From Bradyrhizobium sp. sBnM-33 (GTDB taxonomy: Bacteria; Pseudomonadota; Alphaproteobacteria; Rhizobiales; Xanthobacteraceae): DNA of 64,000 nt. Positions 7,945-16,788 of the stretch are shown piece by piece; positions within the stretch are counted from its first letter, which is position 1; each line of letters begins with the position of its first letter. Under the pieces are notes generated by a model. That model searched no databases. It saw nothing but the letters and a program-made list of their open reading frames with translations, and was not told the DNA's origin. The DNA is taken from positions 868,001-932,000 of the forward strand of contig NZ_CP136624.1 of the NCBI RefSeq assembly GCF_032917945.1, written 5' to 3'. The position numbers and the translations under genes were made by a program.

Positions 7945-8574
7945 CTAACTCGCCGGAGCCGGCTCGCCCTTCAACGCGGCCAGCTCCGCTTCGAGCTCGG
8001 CGATGCGGGCGTCGCGCACGGCAAGCGCCTGCGCGACATCGGCGGCATCGAACTTCTGCGGGATGTGCTGCGGGCAATTGGTGTCCCACGCCGCGATCCG
8101 AAACAGGATGACTTGTTCGGGCCGCGCCTTGTAGCCGTGCGGCATCAGCGATTTCGTCAGGGCCGGATCGTCTTCCACCACGCGCGCCTCGCCCCAGATT
8201 TTTACGCGCCGGCGATGCGCGTAGTCCATCACGAAAATATGCGCCTTCGGATTCTCCGACAGATTGCCCTGGCTGATGTACTGCCGGTTGCCGCTGTAAT
8301 CGGCGAACGCAATCGTGTTCTTGTCGAGAATTTTGACAAAGCCCTTCGGCCCCCCGCGGTGCTGGATGTAGGGCTGGCCATCGGCCGAGGCAGTCGCGAG
8401 ATAGAAGCTCGTGGTTTCAGCCAGGAAGCCGGCGAGGTTCTCGTCGATCTCGACGCGCCAGCCGCCGCGTGCCTCGACGCTGGCATAGGCCTCGCGCGAG
8501 CCCTTGCGGGTCTGGATCGCTTTCACCGCCGGGGTGAAGGCGACGTCGCTGGAATAGGTGTGAACCTCAGACAT
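7945..8574 (-). CDS. Pyridoxamine 5'-phosphate oxidase-related flavin/FMN-binding protein
   Basis: A 209-residue split-barrel protein. FYLATASADGQPYIQHRGGPKGFVKILD and IAFADYSGNRQYISQGNL are the FMN-binding blocks of the PNPOx-like group. RRVKIWGEARVVED and a C-terminal coiled coil (ARIAELEAELAALKGE) follow. The start has GGGAGGC upstream. It is divergent from a LysR gene whose promoter palindrome lies between them, so the LysR protein may control it. Its substrate is not evident; it is not the vitamin B6 enzyme itself. Confidence 0.85.
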   Translation of the reverse strand: MSEVHTYSSDVAFTPAVKAIQTRKGSREAYASVEARGGWRVEIDENLAGFLAETTSFYLATASADGQPYIQHRGGPKGFVKILDKNTIAFADYSGNRQYISQGNLSENPKAHIFVMDYAHRRRVKIWGEARVVEDDPALTKSLMPHGYKARPEQVILFRIAAWDTNCPQHIPQKFDAADVAQALAVRDARIAELEAELAALKGEPAPAS

Positions 8575-8668
8575 CTGAGCCTCCCGTCATGGAGCGCCTA
8601 CACGGTCGTTCTTCAGCTCCAAGATGGCCGTTTCGGTAATATAAACAATCTTGGGTATTGACACTTCA

Positions 8669-8689
8669 CTATTGCTGAATATGCAATAG
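8669..8689. promoter_or_regulatory. Inverted repeat before lysR gene
   Basis: Arms CTATTGC and GCAATAG are perfect complements separated by 7 bp, ending 4 bp before the lysR ATG. TTGACA at 8658 and TATGCA at 8680 with a 16-bp gap could be the promoter, so the palindrome would overlap the -10 box and fit autorepression by a LysR protein. Confidence 0.55.
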
Positions 8690-8693
8690 TCGG

Positions 8694-9587
8694 ATGGACC
8701 GGCTCGATGCCATGCAGGCCTTTGTCGCGGTGGCTGACTTGCGGGGCTTTGCTCCCGCGGCGCGCAAGCTCGCCCTGTCGCCGTCGGGCGTCACGCGGCT
8801 GATTGCGGCGCTGGAGGATCGCCTCGGCGCGCGGCTGTTGCAGCGGACCACGCGGCAGGTGACGCTGACCGACGCCGGCTCACGCTATCTGGAGCGAGCG
8901 CGGCGAATTCTGGCCGACGTCGAGGAGGCCGAGGGCGCCGTCGCGGGCGAGCGCACGCGGCCGGAAGGGCAACTCGTCATCTCGGCACCGGTCGGTTTCG
9001 GCCGGCTGCACGTCAGCCCGATCGTGTCGGCCTACCTGAAGCGCTATTCCGAGGTGAGTGTCGACCTCCGTCTGTCGGACCGCATGATCAACCTTGTCGA
9101 GGACGGTGTCGATCTCGCGGTCCGGATCGGCCATCTACCCGACTCGACGCTGGTGGCGCGACATGTCGGCGAGATGCGGCGGATCGTGGTGGCTTCGCCC
9201 GGCTACCTCCGGGCGCGCGGCGAGCCGCAGCGGCCGCGGGACATCTCCGCGCATGACACGATCCAGTTCGGCGCCATGACCGCGGCGCTCGACTGGCGTT
9301 TCGTCGAGGACGGCCGCGAAATCCGCGTCGCCAGCACGCCGCGCTTTGCCACCAACAGCTCGGACGCCGCGATCCAGTATGCCGAGCAGGATGGCGGGCT
9401 GACGCGGGTCATGGCCTATCAGGCCGCCGAATCGCTTAGAGGAGGGCGGCTCAGAATCGTATTGGCGCACTTCGAACAGCCGGCGATGCCGATCCACATC
9501 GTCTATCCGACCTCGCGGCTGCTCTCGGCCAAGGTGCGCACGTTCATCGATGTCGTGACCGAGATGGCCGACTGGCATTTTGGCTAG
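8694..9587 (+). CDS. LysR family transcriptional regulator
   Basis: A 297-residue LysR protein. The HTH (MDRLDAMQAFVAVADLRGFAPAARKLALSP is at the N-terminus) is followed by the RLGARLLQRTTRQVTLTDAG linker and a periplasmic-binding-like effector domain (DLAVRIGHLPDSTLVARHVG). No Shine-Dalgarno is seen, and a predicted -10 box ends about 9 bp before the ATG, so the mRNA may be nearly leaderless. Divergent from the PNPOx-like gene. Effector unknown. Confidence 0.9.
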   Translation: MDRLDAMQAFVAVADLRGFAPAARKLALSPSGVTRLIAALEDRLGARLLQRTTRQVTLTDAGSRYLERARRILADVEEAEGAVAGERTRPEGQLVISAPVGFGRLHVSPIVSAYLKRYSEVSVDLRLSDRMINLVEDGVDLAVRIGHLPDSTLVARHVGEMRRIVVASPGYLRARGEPQRPRDISAHDTIQFGAMTAALDWRFVEDGREIRVASTPRFATNSSDAAIQYAEQDGGLTRVMAYQAAESLRGGRLRIVLAHFEQPAMPIHIVYPTSRLLSAKVRTFIDVVTEMADWHFG

Positions 9588-9590
9588 GTA

Positions 9591-9740
9591 CCGTGCCCCG
9601 GCTGCGGCGCACCGCGACGTGGTGCGCCGCAGAGCCGGGGCCCATTTCGGCCGGTTGCCGCATGGGTCCCGGCTCTGCGGAGCAGCGTACCGGACGATGC
9701 TTCGCATCGCCGGGGCACGCTGCACCGCGTCCGGGACACG
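9591..9740. repeat. Palindromic intergenic repeat, family B
   Basis: Contains GTGCCCCGGCTGCGGCGCAC, GCAGAGCCGGGGCCC, GGCTCTGCGGAGCAGCG and CGCGTCCGGGACACG. The same phrases recur in the elements at 46223 and 57342. It lies between convergent genes. Confidence 0.75.
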
Positions 9741-9746
9741 CGGCGC

Positions 9747-10205
9747 CTACACCGGCTCCTTCTTCGGCACTACGCGAAACGTCGCATTGGCCCGCGCGAT
9801 CACGGCGTCGTCGGCCTTGATCAGGCTCTGCGCGAAACAGATCGTCTTGCCGGTCTTGACCACCTCGCTCTCGACCGCGAGCCACTGCCCGACCTCCGCG
9901 GTGCCGACGAAATCGACCGCCAGCCCGATCGTCACCAGCGACGACACACCGCCCATCACATGCGCGCAGCTATGGCCCATGGCGTGGTCGGCCAGCGCCG
10001 CGATCAGCCCGCCATGAATCAGGCCGCGTCCATTGGTGTGCGGCTTTGCAAGCCGCAGCCCGATGATGACGGCCTTGTCGGTCTTCTTCGAATACAGCGG
10101 CTCCCAGGGATCGGTCAGCGGGCTCTTGCGGGTGTGCGGCTCGAACCCTGCGGGAATGTCGGATGCGGTCATTGGCGGCTCGGGATGTGACGATGTCTCC
10201 GTCAT
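9747..10205 (-). CDS. PaaI family thioesterase
   Basis: A hot-dog-fold protein of about 152 residues. NGRGLIHGGLIAALADHAMGH is the active-site helix of PaaI-type acyl-CoA thioesterases, followed by SLVTIGLAVDFVGTAEVGQWL. These enzymes hydrolyse CoA thioesters, often of aromatic or stalled acyl groups. Start codons at 10235, 10205 and 10172 are all possible; 10205 (MTETSS) is chosen without strong evidence. Adjacent to pobA but separated by a repeat, so not clearly part of the aromatic locus. Confidence 0.85.
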   Translation of the reverse strand: MTETSSHPEPPMTASDIPAGFEPHTRKSPLTDPWEPLYSKKTDKAVIIGLRLAKPHTNGRGLIHGGLIAALADHAMGHSCAHVMGGVSSLVTIGLAVDFVGTAEVGQWLAVESEVVKTGKTICFAQSLIKADDAVIARANATFRVVPKKEPV

Positions 10206-10293
10206 TGAACGCGACGCGCCGGCTGAAGTCACCACCTACAAAGTTTTAAACGGCATTGCGACGGGTGTTTGAAATGCCGCGTTTTATCCTTCC

Positions 10294-10378
10294 GTCATTG
10301 CGAGCGGAGCGAAGCAATCCATGCTTCCGCGTATGCGGGACGATGGATTGCTTCGTCGCTTACGCTCCTCGCAATGAC
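10294..10378. repeat. Palindromic repeat, family A
   Basis: Outer arms GTCATTGCGAG and CTCGCAATGAC; inner phrases GAAGCAATCCATG and ATGGATTGCTTCGTCGC are also complementary. Further copies at 15357, 15618, 15774 and 45327. Confidence 0.8.
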
Positions 10379-10397
10379 GGCGACATTATGCCTCGCC

Positions 10398-11585
<1,188 letters not shown>

Positions 11586-11592
11586 TTATAGG

Positions 11593-11624
11593 TTCCAAGC
11601 CGGCGGTTGCCCCCGAGCTTGGAA
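11593..11624. promoter_or_regulatory. Inverted repeat in the pobA/tarP promoter region
   Basis: Perfect eight-base arms TTCCAAGC and GCTTGGAA around 16 bp, just upstream of pobA. It could bind a second regulator or form a hairpin in a tarP-directed transcript. Confidence 0.4.
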
Positions 11625-11629
11625 TAGTA

Positions 11630-11644
11630 GTTATATCATATAAC
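11630..11644. promoter_or_regulatory. Predicted CouR/MarR operator at pobA-tarP
   Basis: GTTATATCATATAAC is a perfect 7-bp inverted repeat with a single central base. It lies 62 bp from pobA and 186 bp from the TRAP receptor gene. Two related 15-mers occur before couB (15945) and before couR/liv (26868). Confidence 0.65.
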
Positions 11645-11767
11645 GGTTTTGGCAAAGGACATTGGCGCGAAGCAGTTCAAGTGTACTTCGCGGCGGTGCA
11701 CATGGCGACCAGGGGAAGAGGAGACGCCGTGGCTGAACGTTCGCCTTGAAAACGCAGGCGAGTTAGA

Positions 11768-11783
11768 TAACATGTTAATTAAC
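11768..11783. promoter_or_regulatory. Overlapping palindromes before the TRAP receptor gene
   Basis: TAACATGTTA (11768-11777) and GTTAATTAAC (11774-11783) are each perfect 10-bp palindromes and share four bases, about 48 bp before the gene. This AT-rich site stands out from its surroundings and may be a promoter or operator. Confidence 0.35.
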
Positions 11784-11830
11784 GAGGTCGGGCGATCGAA
11801 CAGCCCGCCGTGCCAAGGGAGAGAATGCCG

Positions 11831-12847
11831 ATGAGGAAAGCATTTCTGGCGATGCTGTTGGCCGCCAGCGTGACGCCTGCGCTGGCGCAGGAAAAAACCT
11901 TCGAGCTGAAATTGTCGCACTGGGTGCCAGCCTCGCATCCGCTGCAGAAGGCGCTGGAGGAATGGGGCGCCGCGGTCGAGAAAGAATCCGGCGGCACCAT
12001 CAAATACAAGGTGTTCCCGGCGCAGCAGCTCGGCAAGGCATTCGACCATTACGATATGGCACGCGACGGCATCGCTGATGTCACTTACATCAACCCGGGC
12101 TATCAGCCGGGGCGGTTTCCACTCATCGGCGCGGGCGAATTGCCCTTTCTGATGTCGGATGCCAAGGGCGGCTCGATGGCGCTCGACGCCTGGTATCGCA
12201 AATATGCCGAGAAGGAGATGAAGGACGTCAAGTTCTGTCTGGCCTTCATCCATTCGCCGTCGACGTTCCATTCCCGGACGAAGAAAATCGTTACGCCCGA
12301 AGACATCAAGGGCATGAAGATCCGGCCCGCCCACGCCACCATGGCGAATTTCGTCACCCAGCTCGGTGGCACCAACGTGCAGTCCTCGGCGCCCGAGGTC
12401 CGCGACATCATCGAACGCGGCGTGGCTGACGCCGTCACCTTCCCGTGGGGGTCGGTGGTGCTGTTCGGCATCGACAAGGTGACGAAGTATCACATCGAAG
12501 CGCCGATCTACGTCACGACCTTTGCCTTCGTGATGAACAAGGACAAGTACAACCAGATGTCCGACAAGCAAAAGAAGGCGATCGACAACAACTGCAACAC
12601 GGAAGCCTCCGGCCGCGTCGGCGAACCCTGGGGCAAGTACGAAGATGCCGGCGTCGAGAAGATCAAGGCGATGACGGGTCATGAGGTCTACAAGCTGACG
12701 CCGGAGCAGACGGCGGCTTGGAAGAAGGCGGCCGAGCCGCTGGTCAAGACCTGGGGCGAGGGCGTCAAGAAGAACGGCGGCGACCCGGACTCGGCGCTGG
12801 CCGAACTCAAGGCCTCGCTCACCAAGTACAACGCGCTCGCGCAGTAG
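11831..12847 (+). CDS. tarP: TRAP transporter solute receptor, DctP family (TarP-like)
   Basis: A 338-residue periplasmic receptor with a signal peptide (RKAFLAMLLAASVTPALAQ). DctP-family features include LSHWVPASHPLQKALEEWG, the RPAHATMANFVTQLGG ligand region with its conserved Arg, and NPGYQPGRFPL. Of two close ATGs, 11831 is chosen since GGAG stands 9 bp upstream; 11825 is only 3 bp from it. In Rhodopseudomonas palustris, TarP-type receptors bind p-coumarate and related phenylpropanoids, and the gene order here (receptor, small and large permease, DUF3237, couB, couA) matches that locus as I recall it. Ligand is inferred from context. Confidence 0.85.
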   Translation: MRKAFLAMLLAASVTPALAQEKTFELKLSHWVPASHPLQKALEEWGAAVEKESGGTIKYKVFPAQQLGKAFDHYDMARDGIADVTYINPGYQPGRFPLIGAGELPFLMSDAKGGSMALDAWYRKYAEKEMKDVKFCLAFIHSPSTFHSRTKKIVTPEDIKGMKIRPAHATMANFVTQLGGTNVQSSAPEVRDIIERGVADAVTFPWGSVVLFGIDKVTKYHIEAPIYVTTFAFVMNKDKYNQMSDKQKKAIDNNCNTEASGRVGEPWGKYEDAGVEKIKAMTGHEVYKLTPEQTAAWKKAAEPLVKTWGEGVKKNGGDPDSALAELKASLTKYNALAQ

Positions 12848-12861
12848 AACGCTGGCTGCGC

Positions 12862-12990
12862 TCCCTCTCCCGCTCTTGGGGGGAGGGCTGGGGTGGGGGT
12901 GTTGCCACGATTCACACTGTTCGAGTGGAGAGAGCCCCCACCCGCTGCGCTTTCGCGCAGCGACCTCCCCCGCAAGCGGGAGAGGTGAAT
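12862..12990. repeat. Palindromic repeat, family F
   Basis: Begins CCCTCTCCCGCTCTTGGGGG and ends CCCCGCAAGCGGGAGAGG, which are partly complementary. It occupies most of the gap between tarP and tarQ, and similar elements are at 40824 and 50381. It may attenuate transcription after the receptor gene. Confidence 0.65.
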
Positions 12991-13036
12991 TGAGTTTGCG
13001 GCTAACCACACGGCATCACGCTTAGGGACATCTGGA

Positions 13037-13546
13037 ATGAATCGCGCGTGGATGGATCGTTTCATCGATACGATCGAATGGATCGCCGCCGGCTTTGTCG
13101 GCATCGTTGCGCTCAACATCTTCATCGGCGTCCTGCTGCGCAACACGCTGAACTATGCGATCCCGGACTCCTTCGATATCGGGCGCATGTTGCTCGGCAT
13201 CCTGATCTTCTGGGGTATCGCCGCCACCAGCTATCGCGGCGGCCATATCACGGTCGATCTGATCTGGGCCAATGTCGGTCCAAAGTACCAGCGCATGATC
13301 GACGTGTTCGCGACGCTGGTGCTGCTGTTCGTCGTCACCGTGCAGACCTATACCCTGTTCGACAAGGTGCGCGGCACCTACAACGATAATGTTCTCACCT
13401 TTGAAATGCACATGCCGACCTGGCCGTTCTTTGCGATCGCCTGGGCTGGCGACGCAGCCGCGGTGCTCCTGATCGCGATCCGCACTTGGCGGCTGGTCTT
13501 CCATCCGGAAGACATTCATGACGCCAAGATCAAGACCGTGGAGTAG
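13037..13546 (+). CDS. tarQ: TRAP transporter small permease, DctQ family (TarQ-like)
   Basis: A 169-residue inner-membrane protein with four hydrophobic segments (AAGFVGIVALNIFIGVLL, RMLLGILIFWGIAA, ATLVLLFVVTVQTYTLF, FFAIAWAGDAAAVLLIA) as in DctQ proteins. It partners the large permease 5 bp downstream. ATG 13037 is preceded by AGGGACATCTGGA. Confidence 0.88.
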   Translation: MNRAWMDRFIDTIEWIAAGFVGIVALNIFIGVLLRNTLNYAIPDSFDIGRMLLGILIFWGIAATSYRGGHITVDLIWANVGPKYQRMIDVFATLVLLFVVTVQTYTLFDKVRGTYNDNVLTFEMHMPTWPFFAIAWAGDAAAVLLIAIRTWRLVFHPEDIHDAKIKTVE

Positions 13547-13551
13547 GCGGC

Positions 13552-14868
13552 ATGAGCACCGATACCGTCGCGGTCCTGGGATTTGTCGCGCTGTTTGTGC
13601 TGATGGTGTTGCGCGTGCCGGTCGGCATGGCGATGGGCCTCGTCGGCGTCTGCGGCTTCGGTTATCTGGTCGGCTTCACGCCGGCGCTGAAGATGGTCGG
13701 CCAGACCTCGATGCGCACGGTGACCGACTACACCTTCGGCGTGATCCCGATGTTCCTGTTGATGGGCGCGTTCGTCAGCAATTCCGGCATGAGCCGCGAA
13801 CTGTTCCGCGCCGCCAATGGCTTTGTCGGCCATCTGCGCGGCGGGCTTGGCATTGCTACTGTCGGGGCCTGTGGTGGCTTTGCCGCGATCTGCGGCTCGT
13901 CGGTGGCGACCGCCGCGACGTTTTCGGCCGTCGCCTATCCGGAAATGCGGCGCTATGGCTATCCGCAATCCTTTGCCACCGGCGTCATCGCGGCCGGCGG
14001 CACGTTAGGCGCCATGTTGCCTCCGTCGACGGTGCTCGCCGTCTACGGCATCATCACCGAACAGGACATCGGAAAATTGTTCATCGCCGGCATCATCCCC
14101 GGCCTGCTGGCCATTGTCATGTACATGCTGACGATTTCGCTGATCGGCTGGTTCCGGCCGGATTTCCTGCCGGCGGGTCCGCAAACCAAATGGCGCGAGC
14201 GCTTGGCCGGCCTGAAGAACATCTGGGCGCCGGTGTTGCTGTTCATCTTCGTGATCGGCGGGCTTTACGGGCTGCCGTTTCTGCCGCGTTTTACTCCAAC
14301 TGAGGCGGGCGGCGTCGGTGCCACCGGTGCGTTCCTGATTGGCGTGCTGACGGGAAGGCTGGACAAGGAAAAAATCCTGGGCGCGTTACTGCAGGCTACG
14401 CGCACCGCCGCCGCGGTGTTTACGGTGCTGATCGGCGCGCTGATCTTCGGTTATTTCCTGACGGTGACTCAGACCCCGCAGAAGGTCACCGAGCTGCTCA
14501 CCGGCCTCGGGCTCGGTCCCTACGGCATCCTGGCCCTCATCATGGTGATGTATCTGGTGCTCGGCTGTCTGATGGATGCCATGGCCATGATCATCCTGAC
14601 GGTGCCGATCATCTTTCCCGTGATCGTGCATCTCGGCTTCGATCCGATCTGGTTCGGCGTCATCATCGTGATGACGGTGGAACTTGGCCTCATCTCTCCG
14701 CCGATCGGCATGAATGTCTTTGTCATCAAGAGCGTCGTCACAGACGTGTCGTTCTCCACGATCTTCCGTGGCGTGATGCCGTTCGTGGTGACGGATTTGA
14801 TCCGGCTGGTGATCCTGATCGCATTTCCGGTACTGGCACTGTGGCTGCCGCAGCGGATGGCCGGATAG
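13552..14868 (+). CDS. tarM: TRAP transporter large permease, DctM family (TarM-like)
   Basis: A 438-residue polytopic protein forming the sodium-coupled channel of the TRAP system. It has about 12 hydrophobic segments; PVGMAMGLVGVCGFG, AAGGTLGAMLPPSTVLAVYG and PTEAGGVGATGAFLIG are conserved DctM blocks. The last few bases are followed at once by a DUF3237 gene. Length is normal and all conserved blocks are intact. Confidence 0.93.
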   Translation: MSTDTVAVLGFVALFVLMVLRVPVGMAMGLVGVCGFGYLVGFTPALKMVGQTSMRTVTDYTFGVIPMFLLMGAFVSNSGMSRELFRAANGFVGHLRGGLGIATVGACGGFAAICGSSVATAATFSAVAYPEMRRYGYPQSFATGVIAAGGTLGAMLPPSTVLAVYGIITEQDIGKLFIAGIIPGLLAIVMYMLTISLIGWFRPDFLPAGPQTKWRERLAGLKNIWAPVLLFIFVIGGLYGLPFLPRFTPTEAGGVGATGAFLIGVLTGRLDKEKILGALLQATRTAAAVFTVLIGALIFGYFLTVTQTPQKVTELLTGLGLGPYGILALIMVMYLVLGCLMDAMAMIILTVPIIFPVIVHLGFDPIWFGVIIVMTVELGLISPPIGMNVFVIKSVVTDVSFSTIFRGVMPFVVTDLIRLVILIAFPVLALWLPQRMAG

Positions 14869-14876
14869 GGTGGTCG

Positions 14877-15338
14877 ATGACTCCGCAGCTTGAGACCAGA
14901 TACGTTTTCACCATCACCGCGCGGATCGGCGAGGTGACCTCAGTGGGCGAGATCGGCACCGGCATGCGCCGGATCATTCCGATCATCGGCGGCGAGGTGA
15001 AGGGGGAGAGGATCAACGGCAAGGTTCTTCCCTTCGGTGCCGATTTCCAGATCATTCGCCCGAACGAGCTGATCGAGCTGGAAGCAAAGTACGCCTTCGA
15101 GACCGACGACGGCGCGGTGGTCTATGTCAAGAACAAGGGCCTGCGCTTCGGCCCGCTCGAGTTGCTGCAGAAGCTCAAGCGCGGCGAGCCGGTCGATCCG
15201 AAACTGATCTATTTCCGTACCGTGCCGAAATTCGAAACCGGGGCAGAGAAATATCGCTGGCTGATGCAAAACCTCTTCATCGCCTCCGCCGCCCGCCACG
15301 CCGACCGCGTCGTGATCGACGTGCATCAGGTGTTGTGA
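14877..15338 (+). CDS. DUF3237 domain-containing protein
   Basis: A 153-residue beta-rich soluble protein. The segments LETRYVFTITARIGE, GMRRIIPIIGGEVKGERINGKVLP and ADFQII followed by AKYAFETDDGAVVYVKNKG are diagnostic of DUF3237. ATG 14877 lies 8 bp after tarM, so it is presumably cotranscribed with the TRAP genes. A gene of this family sits at the same place in the R. palustris locus as I recall. Function unknown. Confidence 0.85.
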   Translation: MTPQLETRYVFTITARIGEVTSVGEIGTGMRRIIPIIGGEVKGERINGKVLPFGADFQIIRPNELIELEAKYAFETDDGAVVYVKNKGLRFGPLELLQKLKRGEPVDPKLIYFRTVPKFETGAEKYRWLMQNLFIASAARHADRVVIDVHQVL

Positions 15339-15356
15339 GCAACCGTCCTAACCACC

Positions 15357-15469
15357 GTCATTGCGAGCCAACGGGTCGCGCGAATGCGCGCCCGATGACA
15401 GGCTCCGCGAAGCAATCCATCTATCCGCGGGTTGAGGCATGGATTGCTTCGCTTTTCGCTCGCAATGAC
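15357..15469. repeat. Palindromic repeat, family A (longer variant)
   Basis: Outer arms GTCATTGCGAG and CTCGCAATGAC, with GAAGCAATCCAT and GGATTGCTTCGC inside. Compared with the 85-bp copies it carries an additional 28 bp or so near the left arm (GGGTCGCGCGAATGCGCGCC). Confidence 0.75.
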
Positions 15470-15508
15470 GTGGAGAGAGAAGTCGCCGCAACAGAGCGAA
15501 GGCGGAAA

Positions 15509-15590
15509 GTGGGTGACCCAGTATTCCAGAGACAGCAGTGATCGAACGGATAGGCCGCGGCGACTGGATCCCCGCATCCGCGGGGATGAC
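15509..15590. repeat. Palindromic repeat, family E
   Basis: Contains GTGGGTGACCCAGTATTCCA and ends CTGGATCCCCGCATCCGCGG followed by GGATGAC. Its right end matches the elements at 43915 and 48560. Confidence 0.6.
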
Positions 15591-15617
15591 AGTTGAGTGT
15601 TGCGTCGCCGCTTCCCC

Positions 15618-15700
15618 GTCATTGCGAGCGCAGCGAAGCAATCCATTTCGCCGCTTGCGGAGGCATGGATTGCTTCGTCGCTGTCGCTCCTCGCAAGGAC
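15618..15700. repeat. Palindromic repeat, family A
   Basis: GTCATTGCGAGCGCAGCGAA at the left, CTCGCAAGGAC at the right, with the AAGCAATCC/GGATTGCTT inner arms. Confidence 0.75.
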
Positions 15701-15773
15701 GTGGAGAAGCCGCGGCGTACTGGAGTCCCGCCTACGCGGAGATGACGATGGTGTATTGCGTCGCTACCTCCAC

Positions 15774-15889
15774 GTCATCGCGAGCGAAGCGACTTGTCCG
15801 CCGAAGCTCGGAGAGCGAAGGCGGAAGCAATCCACCTCACCACTCAGGGATAGATGGATTGCTTGGTCGCTGGCGTTCCTCGCAACGAC
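15774..15889. repeat. Palindromic repeat, family A (variant with insertion)
   Basis: GTCATCGCGAGCGAAGCGAC at the left and CTCGCAACGAC at the right. A block CTTGTCCGCCGAAGCTCG also found in the element at 2769 is inserted near the left arm. Confidence 0.7.
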
Positions 15890-15922
15890 GGGGAGGAGGA
15901 GCCATAGCCGCAACATCGCGCC

Positions 15923-15952
15923 TTGACTCCCGCCCGGCAAAATCGTTATAAA
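15923..15952 (+). promoter_or_regulatory. Predicted couB promoter
   Basis: TTGACT (-35, 15923-15928), 18-bp spacer, TATAAA (-10, 15947-15952). The -10 box lies within a CouR-like palindrome, which would permit direct repression. Confidence 0.55.
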
Positions 15953-15959
15953 ACATAAC
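15945..15959. promoter_or_regulatory. Predicted CouR/MarR operator on the couB promoter
   Basis: GTTATAAAACATAAC matches the palindrome at 11630 in 12 of 15 positions and keeps the outer GTTATA and ATAAC half-sites. It overlaps the predicted -10 box. Confidence 0.6.
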
Positions 15960-15986
15960 TATTCTGCGCAGGACCTAAAATTGCCC

Positions 15987-16787
15987 ATGGGAAACGCCTC
16001 CACCGCCGCTGCGGGTCAATCCGACCTGCTCAAGATCGAGCAGAAGGGCGCGGTGCTGACCGTGGGCCTCAACCGTCCGGCCAAGCGCAATGCGCTCAAC
16101 GACGGCATTATCCTCGCGATCCAGGATTGCTTCTCCAATCTGCCCGACGGCACAGGCGCCGTGGTCGTCCATGGCGTCGGCGACCATTTCTCCTCCGGAC
16201 TTGACCTGTCCGAACTGACCGAGCATGACGCCACCGAGGGCCTGCGGCACTCGCAGATGTGGCACCGAGTGTTCGACCGCATCCAGTATAGCCGGGTCCC
16301 CGTGATCGCGGCGCTGAAGGGCGCGGTGATCGGCGGCGGGCTGGAGCTGGCCTGCGCGGCCCATATCCGGGTCGCCGAACCGTCAGCCTACTTCGCGCTG
16401 CCCGAGGGCCAGCGCGGCATTTTCGTTGGCGGCGGCGGATCGGTACGGCTGCCGCGGCTGATCGGCGTGGCGCGGATGATCGATATGATGCTCACGGGGC
16501 GGGTCTATTCGGCGACCGAAGGCTCGGCCTACGGCTTCTCGCAATATCTCACGGACGCCGGCGGCGCGCTGCCGAAGGCGCTGGAACTGGCGGAGCGCGT
16601 GGCGGCGAACGCGCCGCTGACCAACTTTGCCGTGCTGCAGGCGCTGCCGATGATCGCGGAGGCCAATCCGCAAACGGGTCTGCTGATGGAGTCCCTGATG
16701 GCAACCGTGGCGCAAAGCGACAAAGAGGCCAAGCGCCGCATTCGTGCGTTTCTCGACCACAAGACCGCAAAGGTGAAGCCGACCTGA
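15987..16787 (+). CDS. couB: Enoyl-CoA hydratase/lyase family protein (CouB-like)
   Basis: A 266-residue crotonase. The oxyanion segments FSSGLDLSEL and GAVIGGGLELACAAHIRVAE and the catalytic-glutamate block FALPEGQRGIFVGGGG are all intact. Adjacency to a feruloyl-CoA-synthetase-type gene and a CouR-type operator points to hydration, and possibly retro-aldol cleavage, of p-coumaroyl- or feruloyl-CoA. The predicted start is ATG 15987, but TTG 15981 is better spaced from AGGA at 15969. couA follows after one base, so translation is probably coupled. Lyase rather than simple hydratase activity cannot be decided from sequence. Confidence 0.8.
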   Translation: MGNASTAAAGQSDLLKIEQKGAVLTVGLNRPAKRNALNDGIILAIQDCFSNLPDGTGAVVVHGVGDHFSSGLDLSELTEHDATEGLRHSQMWHRVFDRIQYSRVPVIAALKGAVIGGGLELACAAHIRVAEPSAYFALPEGQRGIFVGGGGSVRLPRLIGVARMIDMMLTGRVYSATEGSAYGFSQYLTDAGGALPKALELAERVAANAPLTNFAVLQALPMIAEANPQTGLLMESLMATVAQSDKEAKRRIRAFLDHKTAKVKPT

Positions 16788-16788
16788 C

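Larger units (their letters stand above)
15339..15922. other. Repeat-dense intergenic region between the tar and cou genes
   Basis: About 580 bases with no gene. It is made of at least three family A palindromes and one or two family E elements placed end to end, listed separately. Short open frames inside follow repeat sequence and are not credible genes. Confidence 0.8.

Noticed and set aside
11636..13009. 457-codon minus-strand frame opposite the TRAP receptor gene
   Set aside because: Includes repeat sequence and reads through the receptor gene; no protein features.
15339..15980. CRISPR array suspected in the repeat-rich gap
   Set aside because: Repeats are palindromes of unequal length without regular spacers; no cas genes nearby.
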